From Pleionea mediterranea (lineage in GTDB: Bacteria; Pseudomonadota; Gammaproteobacteria; Enterobacterales; Kangiellaceae), in contig NZ_QGGU01000005.1 of assembly GCF_003148745.1 (NCBI RefSeq), positions 124,001-188,000 of the forward strand: DNA of 64,000 nucleotides, given 5' to 3'. Below are positions 54,481-62,001 of this stretch, one piece after another. The notes under the pieces were generated by a model, which ran no database searches, had not been told where the DNA came from, and was given only the letters and a program-made list of their open reading frames with translations. Within the stretch, counting starts at the first letter, position 1; each line of letters starts with the position of its first letter. The position numbers and the translations under genes are program-made.

Positions 54481-56706
54481 CTAAAACGAATAACGAACAT
54501 TCGCCGTAATGGTTCGCCGTTGACCATAGAAACAATCACCGCGATCCAGACAGGTTGTGATGACGGTTTTATCCGTTACGTTATCCACATTTAAACTGAC
54601 ATCAAAGTTACCCAGCTCATACCCCAGTAACAGATCAAACAGTGTGTAGGTATCGGTGGTTACGGGTGTGGCAACACCGTTTTGTAGCGTCGTAAAATGA
54701 CTTTCGCCGACGTAACGTACACCGCCACCGATTTTAAAGCCCTGCCAAAATGTATTAGGTCGGTAGGTTCCCCATACTGACAACATATTTTCTGGAACAG
54801 AATTTATGTTGGTATTGGTTTCATCTTTTGCTTCACTGATGTTGGTAAAGCTGGCGTACACATCGACTGTGTCCCACTCCAACTGCGCTTCGAGCTCGGT
54901 ACCTTTTACAGTGGCTTCACCAATTTGAGCAATAGAAGGCTGACCGTTCACAATCACATTAACTGTACGATTTTTTTCTACCGTGTCGAAAGCAGAAAAA
55001 GTAATTAAATGCGCCGTACCTTGTGGCTGGTACTTTAAACCAATTTCTTTTTGCTCACCCATTTTCGGTTTTAACAGATTGCCACTGGCATCAATGCCGG
55101 CAATTAAATCAAACGACTCTGAGTAACTAATGTAAGGATGCATACCATTGTCGAAGCGATACAACACACCAAGACGTTTGGTGGTTTCTGAATAATCGTT
55201 TTGCGGATTTTGATACTCGCCGGTTTTCGCCTTATCGGATCGTAACCCCAGAGACACAATTAAATCATCGTTAAAGCGCATCTGGTTTTGCAGATAAATA
55301 CCCGACTGTTGCTGAGTAGCGGCAGATGCACTGGTAAAGTCAGGCTCGGTAGACAAATCAATGCTGCCATAAACCGGAGCATACACATCCAAAGGCCCCC
55401 CTGCTTCATAACCGAATAATGTTGCATCCGACAGATCCGCCTGCTGATAATCAAAACCCAGAACAAAATTATGGGTGACACTGCCGGTTTCAAAGTGGCC
55501 GTGCAATCGGAGATCAGAAGTTAATGATTCCGCTTCTTTGTCCGCCATATAAATCGAACGAACAATGGTTCGATTATCATCGAGTAAATCAAACGGTGAG
55601 CCGGTTGCATTAAAACGATAAGGGTACATGGTGCGATACTCCGCCTGACTGTCCATGTATCGTGCCGACCAATGCACACTCCAGTCACCATTCAAATCGT
55701 GATCAACAATGGATGTTATCGCCGTTTGCTCGGTGTCGTAACGATCAAACCCTGGCTCACTGACAAATCGGTTCGATGGAATTTGACCAAACTCGGTTGG
55801 GAAAATAGTGCCCACATGAGGTAAAAACTGGGTACTGGAACCCGACTCATTTTTCTGCGCGTTTGCCAGCAATGTCCACTCGGTGGATTCACCCAGATAA
55901 AAGGTTAGCGCCGGAGCCAGAAAATAACTGTCGTCGTTGACAAAATCGGTTTGCGTCTCACTGTCACGAAACATTCCCGATAATCGATACAATACAGAGG
56001 CATCGCCATTGGCAGCATCCGTAACATCAAACGCCAGTTGACGGCGATTGTAGTTACCCAATTGTCCCCACACTTCTGCCTCAGACTGAGCTTGCGGACG
56101 CTTACTCACCAGATTAACAATACCGCCAATGGTGCCCTGCCCATACAACACGGAGGCGGGACCTTTTAATACTTCGATCTGACCAAGTGAATAAGGATTT
56201 GGCCGAACATTATTGTAGTAACCGTAGAGTACTTTCATTCCGTCGAGATATTGTACCGGCGAAGCACCACGGATCATCGACCAGTCGCCACGGGTATCCA
56301 CGCCAAATGGCCCATTGTAAACACCGGCCACATAACCCAGAGCATCCTGAATGGTTTCTGCGCCAAGATCCTGAATTCGCTGTTCGGTTAATACCGATAC
56401 TGAAATCGGCGTTTCTACAATGGGGGTATCGTCTTTGGTGCCAGATGCACTGACATAGGCAATGGTTCCCCGTTTAGAAACGACCGTTATCTTATTGTCG
56501 TTGGCTTCTGCATTATTTCCGGGAAAGGCACTCTCAGAAGAGCTTCTCACAGAAGATGTACCAGAAGACTCACCACTAACGGACTGACCGGCTTTACCCT
56601 GTGACGCTTGCTCAGCCATCAAGGGTGCGGATATCAATGATGCGCTGGCCATTAATCCACCTAATAATCCCCATCTTATGGAGCTGGATACTTGATTTAA
56701 TTTCAT
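54481..56706 (-). CDS. TonB-dependent siderophore receptor
   Basis: 741 residues from ATG 56706. Signal peptide about 1-31, a Ser-rich stretch, a TonB-box-like ITVVS near residue 70, a plug domain (TIQDALGYVAGVYNG, LKGPASVLYGQGTIGG), and a 22-strand beta-barrel ending in YSF with terminal Phe. There is no N-terminal signalling domain. The layout resembles hydroxamate receptors such as FhuA/FoxA, matching the siderophore made by the operon at 39.9-49 kb. Fur-like boxes lie upstream. Confidence 0.93.
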   Translation of the reverse strand: MKLNQVSSSIRWGLLGGLMASASLISAPLMAEQASQGKAGQSVSGESSGTSSVRSSSESAFPGNNAEANDNKITVVSKRGTIAYVSASGTKDDTPIVETPISVSVLTEQRIQDLGAETIQDALGYVAGVYNGPFGVDTRGDWSMIRGASPVQYLDGMKVLYGYYNNVRPNPYSLGQIEVLKGPASVLYGQGTIGGIVNLVSKRPQAQSEAEVWGQLGNYNRRQLAFDVTDAANGDASVLYRLSGMFRDSETQTDFVNDDSYFLAPALTFYLGESTEWTLLANAQKNESGSSTQFLPHVGTIFPTEFGQIPSNRFVSEPGFDRYDTEQTAITSIVDHDLNGDWSVHWSARYMDSQAEYRTMYPYRFNATGSPFDLLDDNRTIVRSIYMADKEAESLTSDLRLHGHFETGSVTHNFVLGFDYQQADLSDATLFGYEAGGPLDVYAPVYGSIDLSTEPDFTSASAATQQQSGIYLQNQMRFNDDLIVSLGLRSDKAKTGEYQNPQNDYSETTKRLGVLYRFDNGMHPYISYSESFDLIAGIDASGNLLKPKMGEQKEIGLKYQPQGTAHLITFSAFDTVEKNRTVNVIVNGQPSIAQIGEATVKGTELEAQLEWDTVDVYASFTNISEAKDETNTNINSVPENMLSVWGTYRPNTFWQGFKIGGGVRYVGESHFTTLQNGVATPVTTDTYTLFDLLLGYELGNFDVSLNVDNVTDKTVITTCLDRGDCFYGQRRTITANVRYSF

Positions 56707-56829
56707 TGTTCGACCCATTAATAAATATAAAAACAAAAGGTTGTAACCGAAACCAGTAAGCTTGCAGACGACATCAACAAGGCAATATTCCGGCTTCAGA
56801 GAGTTTGTCATTCGAATTCGATGCGATCT

Positions 56830-56880
56830 TAATGATAATCATTACTATTTGCAATACCAAATAAGAATAATTATCATTTG
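56830..56880. promoter_or_regulatory. Two Fur-box-like sites upstream of the receptor gene
   Basis: TAATGATAATCATTACTATT at about 56830-56849 is a near-perfect match, and AATAAGAATAATTATCATTT at about 56860-56879 a looser one. They also face the divergent EamA gene. Confidence 0.82.
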
Positions 56881-56992
56881 AGTTATGATGCACTATCTAA
56901 CCACAGGATTTTTCAGGGAAATTTGTTTCAGGACGTTTTCAATATTCGGTTTGATCCGGTAAGCTGAGCTTTTGTAATCAAGCACTCATCCT

Positions 56993-57922
56993 ATGAATTC
57001 ACACGCCAAAGCCGCGCTTTTATTGGTGACCACCATTTTCCTGGCTGCATTGGTCACGGTTCTGGCAAAAGTCACGCTCGACCGGGTGAATGCGTTTACC
57101 TTCAACTGGTTACAAATAGCCGTGTGTATGGTGTTTTTAACCCTTTACACGTTTTTCTGGCGACGCGAGTCCTGGCCCAAACACCTGACAATGACTCAAT
57201 GGCTTTACGCTGCCGCCATAGGTTTTGCCAACTTCACCATGGTACGGTTTTTATTTCTGGCAGGTTTAGAAGCTCTACCAGTTACCACGCACGCTTATCT
57301 GGTTAACTTTGTTGGATTGATTACCATGTTTCTCAGCATTGTGCTGCTGGGTGAAAAACCCTTTTTAATACAAATATTCGGCGCATTAATTGCGCTCTCG
57401 GGCTTAACCGTATTTTTCGAACACATTCCAAAACCCGAGCAAATGTCGGGTATTTTGCTGGTGGCTATCGGGGTATTTTTTCTGGCGCTCACCAACAATC
57501 TTATTCGCCGCTTTATGGTGTTTCATCGTCAGGCCATGTCGGCTGTTATGTTATCCACGCTCGCCATCTGGATTGGTGGTTTACCTATTGTGAGTTACGG
57601 ATTAATGACCGATCTTGACTCACTTAACTTTTCTTTTGGCGACTCTCTGATTATTATTGCCAATGGTATTATTGCGCTGGGGTTAACGCTGATTGTGTTT
57701 AATAAAGTCCTGCAAACCTTGCGCAGTTATGAAGCCAGTGTGCTGGCGTCTACTGGCGTTGTATTTGTTGCTGTACTGGCAATTCCCATCACCAATGACG
57801 TACTCAGTCTGAATAAACTATTCGGCATTGCTATTTTATTTATTGGTATTTTAATGACACAATTTAAAATACCTGTCTCTCAACTGTTTAAATCAAAAGG
57901 TACGAAAGATCATGACGCTTGA
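56993..57922 (+). CDS. EamA/DMT family transporter
   Basis: 309 residues with ten predicted helices in two EamA repeats; the second repeat ends LNKLFGIAILFIGILMTQ. A metabolite exporter is likely, substrate unknown. The gene overlaps the thioesterase gene by 11 bases, implying coupled translation. It starts about 110 bases from the Fur-like boxes of the divergent receptor, so iron control is possible. Confidence 0.88.
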   Translation: MNSHAKAALLLVTTIFLAALVTVLAKVTLDRVNAFTFNWLQIAVCMVFLTLYTFFWRRESWPKHLTMTQWLYAAAIGFANFTMVRFLFLAGLEALPVTTHAYLVNFVGLITMFLSIVLLGEKPFLIQIFGALIALSGLTVFFEHIPKPEQMSGILLVAIGVFFLALTNNLIRRFMVFHRQAMSAVMLSTLAIWIGGLPIVSYGLMTDLDSLNFSFGDSLIIIANGIIALGLTLIVFNKVLQTLRSYEASVLASTGVVFVAVLAIPITNDVLSLNKLFGIAILFIGILMTQFKIPVSQLFKSKGTKDHDA

Positions 57923-58355
57923 AGAATTTGAAAAGGCTTATCCCGTTATCATCGAGCTACCCATTCACTGGGGTGATATGGATGCGTTTCAACACGTCAA
58001 CAATGTGATGTATTTTCGTTATTTTGAAAGCGCGCGAATCGCCTATATGGCCGAAACAAAAATAATGGATGAAATGAAGAGCAAGCAGATTGGTCCAATA
58101 CTGGCATCAACCGAATGTCGCTACCGGCGTCCGGTCACTTATCCGGACACCTTAAAAATTGGTTGTCGTACCGTGGAAATGGGTGAACAGGACTTTATTC
58201 AGGAATACGCCATTTTTAGTGAGTCACAACAAACCATTACCACTTATGGCAAAGCTCGTATAGTTATGGTGGACTATAAAACACAACAAAAAACAGCGGT
58301 CAGTGACAGTATTCGACAAGCCATTAACAAACATGAGCCTAAGCCTTTAGTGTAA
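57912..58355 (+). CDS. Acyl-CoA thioesterase, 4HBT hot-dog fold
   Basis: 147 residues. The family signature HWGDMDAFQHVNNVMYFRYF (residues ~18-37) carries the catalytic Asp in the D-x-x-x-H-V-N-N pattern. It probably hydrolyses acyl-CoA thioesters in the cytoplasm; chain-length preference is unknown. It overlaps the transporter gene upstream. Confidence 0.9.
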   Translation: MTLEEFEKAYPVIIELPIHWGDMDAFQHVNNVMYFRYFESARIAYMAETKIMDEMKSKQIGPILASTECRYRRPVTYPDTLKIGCRTVEMGEQDFIQEYAIFSESQQTITTYGKARIVMVDYKTQQKTAVSDSIRQAINKHEPKPLV

Positions 58356-58445
58356 AAATTTAAACTTGATCTTACTCTGACAATGAAAAGAACTTTAGGC
58401 AAACAGACCATATAGCTTTATCATAGTTGGTTTTTCTGGTTTTAG

Positions 58446-58656
58446 AGTGACTCAATTAAGCTCAAAATCATTCATTCCGCACACAGCCACTGGCATGGAC
58501 GCCAGTGGAAGTTATTGTCAGCCATGGAAGGCTGTCAATAACGGTGTGTTGACAGGTATGAGTGATTTTGAGGAACCCGAAGGGCTTAATTGATGGAACG
58601 CAGGGCCTTTTGCCTTCTTTTTGGCTCTTGAAAAAGAAGGTCGCCTGAAAAGGCGA
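58446..58656. repeat. Multi-hairpin intergenic repeat (REP/BIME-like)
   Basis: Nested inverted repeats. The outer arm at 58450-58474 (CAATTAAGCTCAAAATCATT) pairs with 58560-58593. Inside are CACTGGC/GCCAGTG and TTATTG-CAGCC/GGCTG-CAATAA. Two more hairpins follow, CCTTCTTTTT/AAAAAGAAGG (58613-58640) and TCGCCT/AGGCGA (58641-58656). No open frame. Such chains usually occur in many copies per genome, but only one copy is in this window. Confidence 0.65.
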
Positions 58657-58829
58657 AACAGATGTAATTAAATAAAAGTAGATGTTAATCTGTTTTTTGA
58701 ATTCATATTTTTAAAATATCGACTATCCATTTAAATTGTATTCTTTTCATATTGCTGCCACATCGAGTTATAACTTTTTCACCTTAAGCGAAAACAAATC
58801 AAGTCCAGTAATCAGATCGAAAATCGAAG

Positions 58830-60974
58830 TTAACCGGCCTGATTACTTTTAAACGATTTCGATTCATTTAGTTTATAAAACTGCTCTATCTGCTCAATAA
58901 ACTGTTCAGAAGCAACGGGCCTACCAATAAAGTAGCCCTGCGCTTCATCGCAGCCCTGATCATTCAAAAAAGCATACTGTTGACTGTCTTCAACCCCCTC
59001 CGCAATCACTTCAAAACCCAAGGTTTTTGCCAGTGCAATTAACGATTTGGCCATGGCTTCGGAAGACGCTTTGGTTTGCACATCATTTACAAAGGTCCGA
59101 TCCAGTTTTATTTTATTAAACGGCAATCGTGTTAAATAACTTAACGATGAATAGCCGGTACCAAAGTCATCCAGTGCCAGATAAAATCCAAAGTCATGCA
59201 TTTCCTGTAACACCTTGGGTATTACATCATTATCAATAAACACCGACTCGGTGATTTCAATTTCAAGATCCGCCGGGGTTAAGTCCAGCTCCTTTAATGT
59301 TTCTATTAAAAACGAACTCAAGTCGTCTTTTTGTAACTGGATTGCCGAAACATTAATGGCAATTCTGGGCAGATTCAGCCCCTGTTCCCGCCACTGTTTC
59401 AATTGCATCAAGGCTTGTCTGGCAACCCAGCGCCCCACCGACACAATTAAACCGGTTGACTCAAGAACAGGGATAAACTCCTCTGGCGAGACAAATTCTT
59501 TTGAAGGATGATTCCAGCGCAATAAAGCTTCAGCGCCACTTACCTGACCACTCTCAAGATAAACCTGAGGCTGATAAAATAATTGCAATTGTTTTTTTGC
59601 GAGTACTTTTCTTAGATCATTTTCTAATTGTGAACGACGATGCACTTTTTCGGTAATTGCTGCGTTATAAAACTGAAAACCATGTTGCGCTTTATGTTTT
59701 GATGAATACATGGCGGCATCGGAATTTTTTAATAGCTCATCAAAACTTTCACCATCATCTGGGTACATGGCAACGCCAATGCTGGCATTAATAAATCGCT
59801 CAAATTTCCCGAGTTGAAATGGCATTTCCAGAGATTGCAGTATTTTTTCACATACCCGAGCCAACTGAGCTTCACTTTCAATATCTTCAAGGATCACCAG
59901 AAACTCATCCCCGCCTAAACGAGCAACGGTATCCTGTTTTCGAACCAGTTGTTTCAAACGAATTGAAAATTGCTTCAGCAAATAATCGCCCTTGCTGTGA
60001 CCTAATGAATCATTAATGATTTTAAAGTCGTCCAGATCAATAAATAGCATACCCACTTTGGAACCGTCCCGTGAGGCTCGCTGAGTACTGTGTTGAAATC
60101 GAAGCTGCGACATACTTCTATTTGGCAAATAGGTCAGTTGATCATGATAGGCAAGAAAATCCAGACGTTCTCTGGCCAGTTTCAACTCGGTAATATCCGA
60201 GAACACAAACACAAAGTGACTGACCTGAGTAGTTTTTTGTTCAACTTTAGAAACGGTGAGTAATATTGGGTGGCGCTCGCCGTTTTTTTTCACACTCCAT
60301 AACTCACCCTGCCAAAACCCTCGCTCCATTAATTGTTCACGCAGTGCCCGATAAATCTCTCTATCCTGTCGAATTAACTTATATAACTCAATTTTTTTGT
60401 GCAGTACTTCCTGTTTTTCGTACAGGGTAATATCCGAATAGGCCTTGTTAATATCCAGAACATTCAACCGATGATCGGTAATGGCTGCTGCCTCACCCGC
60501 CGCAGAAAAAACTTCTGCGTGCAATGCCATTTGACGTTCTCTATTCTTTAGTGCACTCAAGTCAGTAATCGAAAGAATCACCCGTTTCGCTGTCTCATCG
60601 ATATTTAGTTCAGGGATCATCTGAGCATGACTCGAATCAAACGCCAATAAATTAATATTCATGACCACCCACCTTGGGTAGCGCTGACCTGGTACCGATA
60701 GCCCAATAGTTGCGTAATGCTGACTGGTCTTATGCTGGAAACATTGCTCAACTTGCTGCCAAAGCGAACTTGTCACCTCTTCCTGTTCATCCATAAGCAT
60801 AAACCGAGGTGGCTTTAGCGTCATTTGATCAGGTAAAGCGGAATCAATCTCAAGCACTTTACTGGCTTCGGTATTAATATAATCAATACCGCCAGTGTCA
60901 TTAACAACCAGAATCCCGGCTGTAATATTGTCCAATAATGCTTTTAATGGGTTAAACCACTGTCCTATAACCAA
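58830..60974 (-). CDS. PAS-PAS-GGDEF-EAL c-di-GMP protein
   Basis: 714 residues. PAS 1 about 8-110, PAS 2 about 150-265, GGDEF about 270-435 and EAL about 450-700. The cyclase site GGDEF is intact, with an RxxD site (RKQD) five residues before it. The EAL domain has AEALLRW, DDFGTGYSSLSYL and EGVEDSQQ, so both halves look catalytic. No membrane segment. The genome context gives no clear partner. Confidence 0.9.
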   Translation of the reverse strand: MVIGQWFNPLKALLDNITAGILVVNDTGGIDYINTEASKVLEIDSALPDQMTLKPPRFMLMDEQEEVTSSLWQQVEQCFQHKTSQHYATIGLSVPGQRYPRWVVMNINLLAFDSSHAQMIPELNIDETAKRVILSITDLSALKNRERQMALHAEVFSAAGEAAAITDHRLNVLDINKAYSDITLYEKQEVLHKKIELYKLIRQDREIYRALREQLMERGFWQGELWSVKKNGERHPILLTVSKVEQKTTQVSHFVFVFSDITELKLARERLDFLAYHDQLTYLPNRSMSQLRFQHSTQRASRDGSKVGMLFIDLDDFKIINDSLGHSKGDYLLKQFSIRLKQLVRKQDTVARLGGDEFLVILEDIESEAQLARVCEKILQSLEMPFQLGKFERFINASIGVAMYPDDGESFDELLKNSDAAMYSSKHKAQHGFQFYNAAITEKVHRRSQLENDLRKVLAKKQLQLFYQPQVYLESGQVSGAEALLRWNHPSKEFVSPEEFIPVLESTGLIVSVGRWVARQALMQLKQWREQGLNLPRIAINVSAIQLQKDDLSSFLIETLKELDLTPADLEIEITESVFIDNDVIPKVLQEMHDFGFYLALDDFGTGYSSLSYLTRLPFNKIKLDRTFVNDVQTKASSEAMAKSLIALAKTLGFEVIAEGVEDSQQYAFLNDQGCDEAQGYFIGRPVASEQFIEQIEQFYKLNESKSFKSNQAG

Positions 60975-61288
60975 ACTTGTATCCCTTTCAGTATATAAAG
61001 TTTGTATTGCTTTCTTAGAATGCCACCTTAAATAATTCTTTTAGGGTGCTGGCGTAAGTTTGATATCCAGCAGAATCGATATTCGAAAGGTCAACACGCT
61101 TTAATAACTATAGATTTTAGTGGGTATTATTGAAAATACCATTTTTGATATAAAAAAGATTAACATGGTCATACAACCCCATTTAATGGCAAATATCTCA
61201 CAAAATAATAAGCCATCGACGGTATTTCTATCGATCTCTCTCTTCTACACTTATTTTATGCAACAAAACGAACACAGAAGGAGTTGTT
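60975..61288. other. Intergenic region upstream of the 58-codon gene
   Basis: Nothing recognised apart from AT-rich promoter-like DNA for the two divergent genes; a 65-codon frame here overlaps the small gene out of frame and is not supported. Confidence 0.5.
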
Positions 61289-61465
61289 ATGTTTGCTCAT
61301 CGATCAGAAGGCTATAAAGTAGAAGAAGGTTCTCTGGAAGAATTTCTAACGGCTATCGAACATCAGAAATCAAAACTTGGCGAGTCTCGTGCCAAAAGCG
61401 GTAAAAAACCACTGCATTTTAACTACCTTGAAAAGAAGTTTGACGAAGCCTTTGGTAAGCTTTAA
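61289..61465 (+). CDS. Small hypothetical protein, 58 residues
   Basis: The ATG is preceded by AGAAGGAG at ideal spacing, and the frame has clean coding-like composition. The product is charged and soluble, with Lys/Glu-rich segments (EEGSLEEFLTAIEHQKSK, HFNYLEKKFDEAFGKL). No family recognised. It stands alone between the GGDEF-EAL gene and the VIT/vWA gene. Confidence 0.65.
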   Translation: MFAHRSEGYKVEEGSLEEFLTAIEHQKSKLGESRAKSGKKPLHFNYLEKKFDEAFGKL

Positions 61466-62001
61466 TTATTTTCATTAAGCGCTATCCGTTAGGAGTACAA
61501 GCGATTAATGCATTCTTGTTAGTATAGCTGAGCTATTACAAATTGAGGTTTCAGCAGAGGCTTCCTGTGCTTTTTATTTAGACTTAATTTCACTATCCAA
61601 GCGGTTATAAAAAAATTTCCTTTTAGAATATTTACCAGCCTTTTTTTTCACACGATATTACAGCACTGTATTTCTACACTATATTTCTACACGATCACAA
61701 CACGAACGCTGGAATATTACTTGCTACTCAATGCATTCCAACCGGCTTTTTCAACTCAATTTTTTTTCAAACCAGTGTTTCCAACCAGCGCTTTCCAACC
61801 ATTTCATGCCACTTACTTCATGTTTTGTAATTCACGTAATAATCACTCGTAACCTCAATATTGATTTATCAACAAACAACAATATGAATCAAGATATATG
61901 AATAAACTTAATTGCCATAATTCGTCATAATTGCGCCCGAGGTATAACAGAGTTTCCGGTTTAAATAGAGAGTAACTTTCTCACAAACCGGGTTGCATAA
62001 A
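61466..62001. other. Non-coding stretch with ~15-bp degenerate repeats
   Basis: No gene is seen. Around 61670-61690 TATTTCTACAC is repeated. At 61730-61815 units built on TTTCCAACCAG recur about five times with a period near 15. The stretch upstream of the VIT/vWA start is AT-rich. Confidence 0.6.
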
